From JAAYYF01 sp040255585 (GTDB lineage: Bacteria; Deinococcota; Deinococci; Deinococcales; Trueperaceae), in contig JBDZVI010000003.1 in assembly GCA_040255585.1 (NCBI GenBank), positions 28,563-92,562 of the forward strand: a stretch of 64,000 nucleotides of DNA, in the 5' to 3' direction. Made by a program: the position numbers and the translations under genes. Every line of letters starts with the position of its first letter. The first letter of the stretch is position 1. This document shows positions 18,430 through 27,060 of this stretch, piece by piece. The notes beneath the pieces are model-generated. The model was given only the letters and a program-made list of their open reading frames with translations. It had not been told where the DNA came from and did not search any database.

Positions 18430-19220
18430 ACCGGGCGCTCTTCGGCCTGGTGCTCCTCGGCCTGATCGCCCTCTCGGCCCTCTTCGCGCCGCAGCTCACG
18501 GGCTACGACCCCATCAAGCCCGACTACCGCGCCCGCTACGTCGGTCCGGGCGACGGGCACGTGCTCGGCACGGACGGCCTGGGGCGCGACGTGCTCGCGC
18601 GCTCCCTGGCCGGGGGCCGCGTGTCGCTCGTGGTGGCGCTCTCGGCCACCCTCCTCACCTTCGCGCTCGGCGCCTCGCTCGGCGTGTTGGCGGCCGGCGT
18701 CGGCGGGGCAACCGACCTGGTCCTCTCGCGCGTGTTCGACGCGCTCCTTGCCTTCCCCGGCTTCCTCCTCATCCTCATCGTCGTCGCGACCCTCGGTGGG
18801 GGCTCCCTTCAGACGGTCATGGCCATGGGGGTGGCGGGCGCACCCGTGTTCTTCCGGCTGGCGCGCTCGTTCACGCGTCAGGAACTCCGTGCCGAGTACG
18901 TGACCGCCGCCCGGGCGCTGGGCGCCGGCCGCGGTCGGCAGCTCCTGCGCCACGCCGTGCCCAACTTCCTCGGGAGCGTCGTCGTCCAGATGGCCAGCAC
19001 CGCCGCCGCCTTCCTGCTCGTGGAAGCGTCCCTCTCGTTCCTCGGTCTCGGCGTGCCCCTCCCGACCCCGAGTTGGGGCAACGTGCTGCAAGACGCACGC
19101 TCCTACCTCACCACCCAGCCGTGGGCCGCTGTCGGCCCTGGCCTCTTCCTGGCCGGCGCCTCCCTGTCGTTCCAGTTCATGTCCGACGGCCTGCGCGACA
19201 TCCTCGACCGCCGTTCCTGA
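18426..19220 (+). CDS. ABC transporter permease, DppC type
   Basis: A 264-residue partner permease. After one N-terminal membrane segment comes the DppC landmark HVLGTDGLGRDVLARSLAGG. The remaining segments enclose the coupling loop RAEYVTAARALGAGR, and the end reads LGLGVPLPTPSWGNVLQDA then DGLRDILDRRS. It is translationally coupled to the upstream permease by a 4-base overlap. It should form a heterodimer with that permease to import the ligand captured by the protein at 15825-17315. The ATPase must come from elsewhere. Confidence 0.9.
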   Translation: MNRALFGLVLLGLIALSALFAPQLTGYDPIKPDYRARYVGPGDGHVLGTDGLGRDVLARSLAGGRVSLVVALSATLLTFALGASLGVLAAGVGGATDLVLSRVFDALLAFPGFLLILIVVATLGGGSLQTVMAMGVAGAPVFFRLARSFTRQELRAEYVTAARALGAGRGRQLLRHAVPNFLGSVVVQMASTAAAFLLVEASLSFLGLGVPLPTPSWGNVLQDARSYLTTQPWAAVGPGLFLAGASLSFQFMSDGLRDILDRRS

Positions 19221-19227
19221 GGAACCG

Positions 19228-19233
19228 TAGAAT
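19228..19233 (+). promoter_or_regulatory. Leaderless -10 element TAGAAT
   Basis: TAGAAT lies exactly 6 bases before the ATG at 19240, so transcription should begin at or next to the start codon. TCGACC about 18 bases upstream may be the -35. No ribosome-binding site is present. Confidence 0.55.
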
Positions 19234-19239
19234 CGGCCC

Positions 19240-19563
19240 ATGTGGATCCGTACCCTCGACGACCGCGTCATCAACTCCCAACAGATCGAGAGCCTCGAAG
19301 TCGTCGAGACCTACGCCGACGAGGTCGACCCGCAGGACATCGAGGCCGAGCTCGTGGAGCCGGAGTACTTCGAGATCGTGGCCGTGCTCGCCTCGGGCGA
19401 CGAGGCGCTGGTGCATGTCTGCGAGGACGAGCAGGAAGCGTTCCTCGCGTACGACCTCCTCACGGCGACGCTGGCGCGAGGCACGTATCGCGACGGCACG
19501 AGAGTGAGCGAGGTGGCCTCGTTGGTCGACCTCCTCGAGCGCGAGCGGCAGTCGCACAACTAA
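19240..19563 (+). CDS. Small acidic protein of unknown function
   Basis: A 107-residue protein I do not recognise. It is acidic, without signal peptide or membrane segment, and probably alpha/beta (VINSQQIESLEVVETYADEV, EYFEIVAVLASGDEALVHV, a helical C-terminus with LVDLLERER). The TAGAAT -10 element 6 bases upstream suggests a leaderless mRNA and supports this start and frame. It is likely separately transcribed from the permease operon, which ends 19 bases earlier. Its codon use matches its neighbours. Confidence 0.7.
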   Translation: MWIRTLDDRVINSQQIESLEVVETYADEVDPQDIEAELVEPEYFEIVAVLASGDEALVHVCEDEQEAFLAYDLLTATLARGTYRDGTRVSEVASLVDLLERERQSHN

Positions 19564-19640
19564 GTTCTTAAAGCTTCTCTGACGACCCGCCGCGGCGCCG
19601 TAGGCGCCCGACCTGCAGACCTACCTGCCGGATGCCGCCC

Positions 19641-20783
19641 TCAGGCGAGGCGTAAGGGCCTGCCGGCGCCCAGCTCCTCCACCACGCCGACCCGGCTGGT
19701 GCGCGGGAACCTCTTGGAGGCGTGGGCGACGACGGCGTCGACCTGTTCGGGCGCCACGAAGAGGAGGAGGCCGCCGCTCGTCTGGGGGTCGACCAGCGTG
19801 AGCCACGTGACCTCGTCGAGCGCCTCTCGACCCTCGACGGAAGCCGCCACGTAGTCGGCGTTGGAACGGTGGGCGCGCGTCAGACTGCCCGCCGCGAGAG
19901 CCTCCCTGGCTCCGGCCAGCACGGGGACGCCAGCAGGGTCGAGCCGGATGGCGACGCCGGACGCGCGCGCGACCTGCAGGGAGTGGCCAAGCAACCCGAA
20001 ACCCGTGACGTCGGTCGCGGCGTGGACGGCGACGTGCAGGTCGTCCGGCAGCTCCAGCCGGTTCACCTGCCGCATGGAGGCGACCGCCTCGGCCATGTCC
20101 AACGCCTCGACCTCGCCGGACTTGAGGGCGCCAGACAGCGTGCCAGTCCCGACGGCCTTCGTGAGTACGGCGACGTCGCCCGGCCTGGCGCCGGCGTTCG
20201 TCCACAGCCTCTCGGGGTGGGCGACGCCGGCCACGCTGAAGCCGAACTTCAGGGTGTCGTCCTCGATGGAGTGCCCGCCGACGAGGACGGCGCCCGCCTC
20301 CGCGATGATCTCGGACGCGCCTTGCATCAGCTCCGTGAGGACCGAGTCGGGCAACGTTCCCAAGGGATAGGCGAGTATCGTCATCGCGCTCAAGGGCCGG
20401 CCGCCCATGGCGAAGACGTCGGAGATGGCGTTGGCGGCCGCCACGGCACCGAAGTCGCGCGGGTCGTCCAGGATGGGCGTGAAGAAGTCGAGCGTCTGGA
20501 TCAGGGCCAGGTCGGGGGTCATGCGCCAGACCGCGGCGTCGTCCAGGTGCTCGGTGCCGACGATGAGGTCGGGGTGCGTTCCGACCGGCAGGGAGCGCAC
20601 GAGCTGCGAGAGCGTGCCCGCCGCGATCTTGGCGGCGCAGCCGCCCTTCTTGACCGTGCTCGTGAGGCGCACCGGCGTCCAGGGGGCCTGCTGCTCCGCC
20701 CGCTCGCTAGCCGCCTCGTCCACACCCTGAACGCTCACCTTGATCGCGGTCGCATGCCCGCTCACCACTCGGTCTTCAGCCAT
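19641..20783 (-). CDS. selD: Selenide, water dikinase
   Basis: A 380-residue selenophosphate synthetase making selenophosphate from selenide and ATP. The catalytic Cys49 and nearby Lys lie in KKGGCAAKI, equivalent to Cys17 of the E. coli enzyme; the second family Cys is Ala here. Other family motifs are VGTEHLDDAAVWR, LDFFTPILDDPRDFG, ANAISDVFAMGG, VGGHSIEDDTLKFG and TDVTGFGLLGHSL, with DPQTSGGLLL near the end. About 40 extra residues precede the catalytic loop. It overlaps the end of mnmH by 22 bases, so both are cotranscribed and selenophosphate is made for the tRNA enzyme. Confidence 0.95.
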   Translation of the reverse strand: MAEDRVVSGHATAIKVSVQGVDEAASERAEQQAPWTPVRLTSTVKKGGCAAKIAAGTLSQLVRSLPVGTHPDLIVGTEHLDDAAVWRMTPDLALIQTLDFFTPILDDPRDFGAVAAANAISDVFAMGGRPLSAMTILAYPLGTLPDSVLTELMQGASEIIAEAGAVLVGGHSIEDDTLKFGFSVAGVAHPERLWTNAGARPGDVAVLTKAVGTGTLSGALKSGEVEALDMAEAVASMRQVNRLELPDDLHVAVHAATDVTGFGLLGHSLQVARASGVAIRLDPAGVPVLAGAREALAAGSLTRAHRSNADYVAASVEGREALDEVTWLTLVDPQTSGGLLLFVAPEQVDAVVAHASKRFPRTSRVGVVEELGAGRPLRLA

Positions 20784-21850
20784 CCGCTCACTTCCTCCTC
20801 GTTGCCCGCGAACGCCACGGGCCTGGCCAGCTTAACGAGCGAGCGGCGGTAGAGGGGATCGTAATGGCCCTCCAACAGCGCGCCGATCCAGCCGGCATGA
20901 GCCTCGGGGTCCGCCCAGGCGGCCTCGCTCTCGGCCAACGCCGCTATCCGGGCCGCGACCTCCTGCGCGCCGGCCGCGCCCAGGCGCCGCTTGAGCTTCA
21001 GGCTCGAGCCCGCGAGGTCAGCGGCCACGGCCTCGCGCCCACGGTCAGCGGTAGGCGCGGCGACGTACTCGTCGTAGATCGCCCTACCGCGCTCGGCCAG
21101 GCTCGTCTCCAGCATCACGACGTGCGCGGAGCACATGGCCGCGAACAGTGGGTCCGGCACGGTGCGCACGCCGACGTAGCGCGACTCGTCCTCGACGACG
21201 ATGCGCTGCGCCGGGTCGAGCACGAGTTCGACGGCGAGCGCGTTCTCGAACGTCTGCTGGCCGGGTTGGGGGCTCTCCACGTGCCCGAAAGCGCTGCCCC
21301 GGTGGCGCGCCAGGCCCTCCAGATCGAGGACCTGCAAGGCAGCGGCATCGACACGGGCGGCGGCTTGCAGGCGCCTGAGGAGCCGCGTCTTCCCCGCCCC
21401 CGTCATGCCGCTGAGCACGAGCAGCCGCTTGTTGGCCAGAGCAGTAGGCAACGTGGCCATCAGGTGGCCGCGGAGCGCCTTGTAGCCCCCCGCGACCCGC
21501 TCGGCGCGCTCGCGGTCCGCGAACTCGACTACGAGCTTGCTGCGCAGTCCACCCCGCCAGCACATCACGGCCGAGGGCCGCTGGCTGCCGTCGATCGCCT
21601 CGCGCCAAGCGGAGGTCCGCTCGGCGAGCGAGTCGCCGACCAGCTCGTAACCGAGCTCGATGGCCGCCCGCTGGCCTGCCTCCTTGTAACGGATGCCGAC
21701 CAGGTGCCGCTCCGTGTCCGTCATGAGCGGCAGCGACACAGCACCAGGCAACGCCCCGCGCCCCACCTCGATGGGCGAGCGCACATCTACGACGGCGTAA
21801 GGCGAGACGCGGCCACCGAGCGGGTAGACGTCCTGGGGAGCTATCTCCAC
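20762..21850 (-). CDS. mnmH: tRNA 2-selenouridine synthase
   Basis: A 362-residue enzyme (SelU/YbbB) that replaces sulfur of 2-thiouridine at tRNA wobble position 34 with selenium through a geranylated intermediate. An N-terminal rhodanese domain (about 15-130) carries the catalytic Cys97 in VMCWRGGLRSK. A C-terminal P-loop domain has GMTGAGKT at 148-155. The GTG at 21848-21850 is supported by TATCCT 6 bases upstream, consistent with a leaderless mRNA. It is the first gene of the mnmH-selD pair. No selA, selB or tRNA-Sec is seen in the window, so a selenouridine-only trait is possible. Confidence 0.95.
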   Translation of the reverse strand: MEIAPQDVYPLGGRVSPYAVVDVRSPIEVGRGALPGAVSLPLMTDTERHLVGIRYKEAGQRAAIELGYELVGDSLAERTSAWREAIDGSQRPSAVMCWRGGLRSKLVVEFADRERAERVAGGYKALRGHLMATLPTALANKRLLVLSGMTGAGKTRLLRRLQAAARVDAAALQVLDLEGLARHRGSAFGHVESPQPGQQTFENALAVELVLDPAQRIVVEDESRYVGVRTVPDPLFAAMCSAHVVMLETSLAERGRAIYDEYVAAPTADRGREAVAADLAGSSLKLKRRLGAAGAQEVAARIAALAESEAAWADPEAHAGWIGALLEGHYDPLYRRSLVKLARPVAFAGNEEEVSGWLKTEW

Positions 21851-21856
21851 CCCGTC

Positions 21857-21862
21857 AGGATA
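21857..21862 (-). promoter_or_regulatory. Leaderless -10 element of mnmH-selD
   Basis: Read on the minus strand, TATCCT lies exactly 6 bases before the GTG of mnmH, with no ribosome-binding site between. This is the same layout as at 19228. Confidence 0.5.
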
Positions 21863-21883
21863 GCCCTGCGGTCGGCGGGAAGC

Positions 21884-23098
21884 TCAGGCGGCGAGCGTGA
21901 GGCTCGCCAGGTCGCGTGGGTAGTCCGTGAGCAGCTCGATGCCGGAAGTGGTGACCAGCACGGTGTCGGAATGGCGGAAGCCGCCGAGCCCCGGCACGTA
22001 CAGCCCCGGCTCGACGGAGAGGATCATGCCGGCCTCGAGCACGCCTTCGTAGCCGAGGTCGAGGAACGGGCTCTCGTGGATGCGCTGCCCCAGGCCGTGC
22101 CCGACGTGGTGGCGCCAGTGCGGCCACAAGGAGTGCTCGTCGACGTACGCGCGCATGGCGAGGTCGACGGAGGCGGCCGCGACGCCCGGCCTGATGGCCG
22201 CGAAGCATAGGTCCTGCAGGGCAAGCATGTGGTCGAAGTAGTGCCGTTGCTCGGCGCTCGGCTCGCCGAGGAACATCGTGCGCTCCAGCTCGCTGAGGTA
22301 ACCGTACACGTCGGCAGCGGCGCCCGTCACGAGCGTGTCGCCGACGCGGAAGGTGGCGTCGTGCGCGAGCGCGTGCGGGAAGGCGCCGGCCGGTCCGATC
22401 TGGCCTCTATAGATGGCCAGGGCACCCCTCACCCATCTGTTGCGTTGGCGGTACGGTCCGCCGAGGCTCGCGCTCATGGCGCGCGTGGCGGCCGCGCACG
22501 CGGCGCCGACAACGGCGTCCTCCGTTAGCCCCGGCTTGGTGCCGTCCTGCAGGAGACGGTGGGCATGGGCGCCCCAACGGGCGCTCTCGCGCACCAGAGC
22601 GACCTCGTGCTCGGACTTGAGGGCCAGCTGCTCGTCGAGCGCCACGCCGAGGCTCACGACCTTCGCGTCGGTAAGGTCGCTGAGCCTCACCGGGGCGTAG
22701 CCCATCACGGGCGGGTAGCCGTCATGGTCGACGGCGATGGCGCGCTTGCCGACCCCAAGCCGCCGGGTCTCGGCGAGGAGCAGTTCGAGGGGGTGCGTCT
22801 CGCCCGGGTACTCGGGATAGGCGACGACGCGGTCGACGTCGGCCAACGCCTCCGCATGCTCCAGCTCGAGGCGGGGGACGAAGAGCGCGCGCTCCCCATC
22901 CGGCCCGACGATGAGCGCGATCGGACGCTCCGTCGGGCTGAAGACGAAGCCCGTGAAGTACTGGATGTACTGGTCGTCGAAGAGGACGATGACGTCGGCG
23001 CCGGCCGCGCCCAGGGCGCGCTCGGATGCCGTCCGGGCGCGTTGGGCGTACTCCGCGGGGCCGATAGGGACGGGACCGACGCGACCGTTCCCGCTCAC
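21884..23098 (-). CDS. M24-fold (Xaa-Pro peptidase/creatinase-like) hydrolase with altered metal site
   Basis: A 404-residue protein with the N-terminal creatinase domain (about 15-150) and a C-terminal pita-bread M24 domain. The GTG at 23096-23098 overlaps the stop of the upstream hydrolase by 4 bases. Against the five ligands of Xaa-Pro aminopeptidase, His (HHVGHGLGQRIHE) and the first Glu (ILSVEPGLY) are kept. The first Asp is Gly (TLVTGAAADVYGY), the second Asp is Glu (LSELERT) and the last Glu is Ser (FRHSDTVLVT). Metal binding is therefore doubtful and creatinase-like, metal-free chemistry is possible. As the last gene of an IclR-type operon it probably processes an imported compound, but peptides are not assured. 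Confidence 0.82.
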   Translation of the reverse strand: MSGNGRVGPVPIGPAEYAQRARTASERALGAAGADVIVLFDDQYIQYFTGFVFSPTERPIALIVGPDGERALFVPRLELEHAEALADVDRVVAYPEYPGETHPLELLLAETRRLGVGKRAIAVDHDGYPPVMGYAPVRLSDLTDAKVVSLGVALDEQLALKSEHEVALVRESARWGAHAHRLLQDGTKPGLTEDAVVGAACAAATRAMSASLGGPYRQRNRWVRGALAIYRGQIGPAGAFPHALAHDATFRVGDTLVTGAAADVYGYLSELERTMFLGEPSAEQRHYFDHMLALQDLCFAAIRPGVAAASVDLAMRAYVDEHSLWPHWRHHVGHGLGQRIHESPFLDLGYEGVLEAGMILSVEPGLYVPGLGGFRHSDTVLVTTSGIELLTDYPRDLASLTLAA

Positions 23099-23994
23099 GC
23101 CGGCACGACGCGGTCCAGGAACCGCCTCACCACCGCGCGCCATGCCTCGCGCTCCTCGTTCTGCGGGCCGTGGCCGCTGTTCTCGAAGATCACGAGCTCG
23201 GAGTCCGGGATCAGGGCGTGCAGCTCCTCGCTGGCCACGAGGGGGGTGATCCAGTCGTGCCGCCCGACGGTTATCAGGACGGGCACGCGCAGCTCGCCCA
23301 GCCGGCCGCGCAGGTCGAACCCCTGCTGGTTGTGCGCGAACGCGTAGTTGTGCGTGGCGTAGTGGAGCTGCATGGCCGCGACCTGCCTGGCGTCGCGCTC
23401 CGGATCGTAGGTCGTCGTGTAGAGCGGCATGATCATCGTGATCAGCGCCCTGAAGTCGTCGTCCGACGTCGTCATGCCGCCGAACAGGCGCTCCAACTCG
23501 GGCTCGTCCATGGGGTACGGGCTCTCGAGCGCGATGCGCATGGCATCGCCCTTGTGTCCGGAGTGCGCGGCCGTATCGCGCAGGACGACGGCGCTCACAT
23601 GCTCCGGATAGCGCAGCGCGTACTCCTGGGCCAAGTAGCCGCCGTAAGAGCCGCCGGCGATGACGATCTTGTCGCCGAGCCCGAGCGTCCGACGCACCGC
23701 GTCCGTGTCGGCCGCGAACTGCTCGTGGGTGTACGGCGGGGTGTCGGAACTCGCCCCTGAGCCGCGCTGGTCGTAACTGACGACGCGGAAGCGGTCGGTG
23801 AACGCCGCGTAGACTTCCCAATCGTTCCGGCGGCTGCCCATGCCGGGGGCGCCGTGCAACGTGATGATGGACGGCTTGCCGGCGGCCGCCGGGTCGGCCA
23901 GCGCGCTGTCGTCGACCTCCAGCGTGGCGCCGTTGATCGTCAGCCGACGGGTGGTTGGTGCCTCGTCCGCCCTACCTGTGCCCGGCGCGCTCAC
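23095..23994 (-). CDS. Alpha/beta hydrolase, prolyl aminopeptidase (S33)-like
   Basis: A 299-residue cytoplasmic alpha/beta hydrolase. Features are the oxyanion HG in TLHGAPGMG, the turn SYDQRGSGAS, nucleophile Ser116 in AGGSYGGY, the acid Asp in TVGRHDWIT and His in ENSGHGPQNE. The DQRGSG and GGSYGG forms are those of proline iminopeptidases, which release N-terminal proline. The GTG at 23992-23994 overlaps the M19 gene stop by 4 bases, and its own stop overlaps the M24 start in the same way. Together the three genes look like a chain acting on one imported substrate. Confidence 0.87.
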   Translation of the reverse strand: MSAPGTGRADEAPTTRRLTINGATLEVDDSALADPAAAGKPSIITLHGAPGMGSRRNDWEVYAAFTDRFRVVSYDQRGSGASSDTPPYTHEQFAADTDAVRRTLGLGDKIVIAGGSYGGYLAQEYALRYPEHVSAVVLRDTAAHSGHKGDAMRIALESPYPMDEPELERLFGGMTTSDDDFRALITMIMPLYTTTYDPERDARQVAAMQLHYATHNYAFAHNQQGFDLRGRLGELRVPVLITVGRHDWITPLVASEELHALIPDSELVIFENSGHGPQNEEREAWRAVVRRFLDRVVPA

Positions 23995-25193
23995 CTAGCC
24001 CACGTCTCCTTGAGGACGCGCATGATGTTGCCGCCAACGACCTTCCCGATATCGTCGTCGCTGTAGCCGTTCTTGACGAGCCAGCGCACGATGTTCGGGA
24101 ACGCCTCCGCCGGGCTCTCGAGCCCGTCGACGAACTCGACGCGCGGGTACTCGAGTTGGCCGCGCGACGCGCCGATGGAGAGGGCCTCGGTCAGCGTCGT
24201 GTGCAGGCCGACGTGGTCGCCGAAGAGGACATCGGGCCCGAACGCGACGTGGTCGATGCCGACCAGGTCGACGCAGTACTCGAAGTGCTCCATGAACGAC
24301 TCGATGGTGTGGCGTGGCCGGCTCTTCGTGATGGTCGTGTGCGGCGCGGCCTCGATGCCGATGACGCCGCCCTTGGCGGCGCAGGCCTTGATCACCTCGT
24401 CCGGCTTCAGGCGCCGGGAGTCCCACAGGCTGCGGGCGCCGGCGTGCGTGATGAAGACGGGCTTGCTGGAAAGCTCGATCGTGTCCATCGCCGTGACGTC
24501 GCCGGAGTGGCTGACGTCGATGGCGAGGCCGAGCTTGTTCATGCGCTCGACGGCCTTGCGTCCGAAGGCGGTCAGGCCGCCGTCGCGCGGCTCCTTGAGG
24601 CCGGCCCCGAGGGCGTTGCCCTCGCTGTAGGCGATGCCGATGCAGCGCACGCCCAGGCCGTAGAGGACGTCGAGGCGGTCGAGCTCGTTCTCGATCATGG
24701 CCGCGCCCTCGATGCTGATGATGAAGGCGATCTTGCCCTCCGCCTTCGCCCTGACGATCTGGTCGGTCGTCGTGCAGAGCTCGACCATGTCCTGGTGGGC
24801 GATGTCGGAGAGTCGCAGGCCGATGTCCGTGATGACGTCGTCCCACTTCCAGCCGCCGCGGGAGTGGACCATGGCGGTGCCGTCCATCATGTTGTCGAAG
24901 ACGGCGTCGAGCCCGCTGACGGCCAGACCCTCGTAGCCCGTGAAGTCGCGGCCCCACCTACGGAACTCGAAGAACTGGCTCAGGTCCTTCGGCGCCACGA
25001 AGCAGTGGTCATGGAGCGAGATCATCAGCTTCTCCTGGAAGAGACGCTTGACGTGCTCCTCCTGCTCGGGCGTGACCTCGACCTGCCTCGACGGCACGCG
25101 GTTCAGCACGGGGACGAGCTCGAACGCCTTGTAGTCGACGCCCGGCTCGAGGTACTGGAACGACTTGTAGCCGTCGTAACGCTTCTTCTGCAT
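23991..25193 (-). CDS. M19-family membrane dipeptidase-like metallohydrolase
   Basis: A 400-residue TIM-barrel hydrolase of the renal dipeptidase family. Visible metal-site regions are SLHDHCF (residues 59-65), FIISIEGAAM, IDVSHSG, FITHAGARSLWDSRR and the Asp-bearing FGPDVLFGDH. The N-terminal motif is His-Asp-His rather than the usual His-x-Asp, which may alter the first metal ligand. The ATG at 25191-25193 has AAGGAGA 7 bases upstream and defines the start. The gene follows the DppC-like permease by 20 bases and is coupled to the S33 gene. It probably cleaves a dipeptide-like ligand brought in by the importer. Confidence 0.87.
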   Translation of the reverse strand: MQKKRYDGYKSFQYLEPGVDYKAFELVPVLNRVPSRQVEVTPEQEEHVKRLFQEKLMISLHDHCFVAPKDLSQFFEFRRWGRDFTGYEGLAVSGLDAVFDNMMDGTAMVHSRGGWKWDDVITDIGLRLSDIAHQDMVELCTTTDQIVRAKAEGKIAFIISIEGAAMIENELDRLDVLYGLGVRCIGIAYSEGNALGAGLKEPRDGGLTAFGRKAVERMNKLGLAIDVSHSGDVTAMDTIELSSKPVFITHAGARSLWDSRRLKPDEVIKACAAKGGVIGIEAAPHTTITKSRPRHTIESFMEHFEYCVDLVGIDHVAFGPDVLFGDHVGLHTTLTEALSIGASRGQLEYPRVEFVDGLESPAEAFPNIVRWLVKNGYSDDDIGKVVGGNIMRVLKETWAR

Positions 25194-25213
25194 CTGTGAT
25201 CTCCTTGGGGAGG

Positions 25214-26098
25214 CTAGCCGCGCGGATCGAACACGTCGCGCAGCGCGTTGCCTAGCACGTTGAAGGCCAGCACCGTCGCGGCGATGAACAGGCCCGGGTA
25301 GATGGCGAGCTCCGGTTTGAGCCAGAGGTACGACTGGGCGTTCTGGAGCATGTTGCCCCAAGAGGCGAGGGGCGGCTGGATGCCGAGGCCGAGGTACGAG
25401 AGTCCAGCCTCCGTGAGGATGGCCCAGCCGACGCCTAGGGACGCGAGCACGATGGCCTGGGGCACGACCTGAGGCATCACGTGCCTGAGCATGGTGCGCG
25501 GGTGGGTGGCGCCGAGCGCGCGGGCGGCCTCGACGAACTCGAAGCCCCTCACCTTCACGAACTCGGCGTGCACGACCCTGGCCATCTGGGCCCAGAAGCC
25601 GATGCCGACCGTGACGATGACGGTGACGGGGTGGTTGCCGAACGCCGTGACCACGACCAGGATCAGGAAGAAGTTGGGGATGGCCATGAACACGTCTACG
25701 AGGCGCATGACCACGACCTCGACCCGCCCGCGGAAGTAGCCGGCGAGTCCGCCGGCCAGCGTGCCGATGGCGAGGCCGACGACCATGGCGAGCAGACCGA
25801 CGCTCAGTGAGACGCGCCCGCCGGCGAGGACGCGCGCGAGCACGTCGCGGCCGAGCTCGTCGGTACCGAGCGGGTGCGCGGCCGTGGGGGCCTTGAGGAT
25901 GTTGCGGGCGTCCGTGCGGTTGGGGGCCGTCCGGTAGGCGAGCGGCCCGAGCCAGACGGCGGCGGCGAGGAGGACGAGGACGGCGAGCGCGACGATCCCG
26001 ACTGGTTGGCGCCGCACGCGCCGCCAGAAGCGGGCGCGCTGCGCTTTGCGGGCGTCGTCCTTGCCCGCTTGGATGAGCGAGCCGGCCGCGTCACTCAT
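25214..26098 (-). CDS. ABC transporter permease, DppC type
   Basis: A 294-residue permease. Landmarks are HPLGTDELGRDVLARVLAGG, the coupling loop GFEFVEAARALGATH and a C-terminal LGLGIQPPLASWGNML then NALRDVFDPRG. The N-terminus carries about 30 charged cytoplasmic residues before the first membrane segment. Its start overlaps the DppB-type gene end by 8 bases. It belongs to the IclR-controlled operon with binding protein, DppB-type partner and three hydrolases. No ATPase gene is present. Confidence 0.92.
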   Translation of the reverse strand: MSDAAGSLIQAGKDDARKAQRARFWRRVRRQPVGIVALAVLVLLAAAVWLGPLAYRTAPNRTDARNILKAPTAAHPLGTDELGRDVLARVLAGGRVSLSVGLLAMVVGLAIGTLAGGLAGYFRGRVEVVVMRLVDVFMAIPNFFLILVVVTAFGNHPVTVIVTVGIGFWAQMARVVHAEFVKVRGFEFVEAARALGATHPRTMLRHVMPQVVPQAIVLASLGVGWAILTEAGLSYLGLGIQPPLASWGNMLQNAQSYLWLKPELAIYPGLFIAATVLAFNVLGNALRDVFDPRG

Positions 26099-27038
26099 GG
26101 CGGATCCTAGGGTCGACGGCGGCGTACAGGAGGTCGACGAGCAGGTTGACGACCACGACGATGAGGCCCGCCAGGAGCGTGGCCCCCAGGATGACCGGGT
26201 AGTCGCGCCCGTTCGCCGCCTCGATGGCGAGGCGCCCGAGTCCCGGCCATCCGAACACGCTCTCGATGACGACCGAGCCGGAGAAGAGGGCCGTGGTCAC
26301 GAGCCCGAGGACGGCGAGCACGGGTACGAGCGCGTTCTTGAAGGCGTGCTTGAAGAGGACGGTGCCCGGAGCCAGGCCCTTGCCCTTGGCGGTCCGCACG
26401 TAGTCGGCCCGGTTGACTTCCAGGAGGGCCGAGCGTGTGACGCGCACGACGTTGGGCATGAGCGTGAAGGCCAGCACGCCGGCCGGCAGCACGAGGTGGC
26501 GCAAGCGGTCGACCAGGCTCCCGGCCCCACTCGAGCTGACGATGCCGGAGGCCGGCAGCCACCGCAGTTGCACGGCGAAGAGGATGATGGCGACGATCCC
26601 CAGCCAGAAGCCGGGGATCGACATGCCGAGCGTAGAGATGGTGCTGACGACGTGGTCAACCCAACCGTTGCGGTAGACAGCCGCCAGGGTCCCCAGCAAC
26701 AGGCCGAGGAGCGTGGCGGCGACGAGGGCGGCGAGGCCCAACGTGAGCGTGTTGGGCAGGCGTTGCATGAGGAGCTGGCCGACGGGGAGGCCCTGGTTGT
26801 AGCTCACCCCGAGGTCGCCCCGCACCGTTCCGACGATCCACTTGCCGTAGCGCACGAGGGGCGGGTCGTAGAGGCCGAACTGCTTGAGGAGCGCCTCGCG
26901 CTGTTCCGCCGTGCTGTCGAAGCTGATGGCCGCCGACGGCCCGCCCGGGGCTAGGTGGATGAGGAAGAACGTCACGACCGAGACGAGCCACAAGACGACC
27001 ACGCCCATGAGCACCCTGCGGACGATGAACGCGGTCAT
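26091..27038 (-). CDS. ABC transporter permease, DppB type
   Basis: A 315-residue permease opening MTAFIVRRVLMGVVVLWLVS, then the family loop LAPGGPSAAISFD and GDLGVSYNQGLPVGQLLMQR. The coupling loop is NRADYVRTAKGKGL. The end reads NLLVDLLYAAVDPRIRHE. It lies 22 bases downstream of the binding-protein gene and overlaps the DppC-type gene by 8 bases. Confidence 0.92.
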   Translation of the reverse strand: MTAFIVRRVLMGVVVLWLVSVVTFFLIHLAPGGPSAAISFDSTAEQREALLKQFGLYDPPLVRYGKWIVGTVRGDLGVSYNQGLPVGQLLMQRLPNTLTLGLAALVAATLLGLLLGTLAAVYRNGWVDHVVSTISTLGMSIPGFWLGIVAIILFAVQLRWLPASGIVSSSGAGSLVDRLRHLVLPAGVLAFTLMPNVVRVTRSALLEVNRADYVRTAKGKGLAPGTVLFKHAFKNALVPVLAVLGLVTTALFSGSVVIESVFGWPGLGRLAIEAANGRDYPVILGATLLAGLIVVVVNLLVDLLYAAVDPRIRHE

Positions 27039-27060
27039 CTATCTATGGCTCCCTGCGGCC

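Noticed and set aside
21884..23821. Single 645-residue minus-strand frame spanning two genes
   Set aside because: The upstream third is Arg-rich shadow text of the S33 hydrolase; the M24 gene starts at GTG 23098 with a 4-base overlap to that gene.
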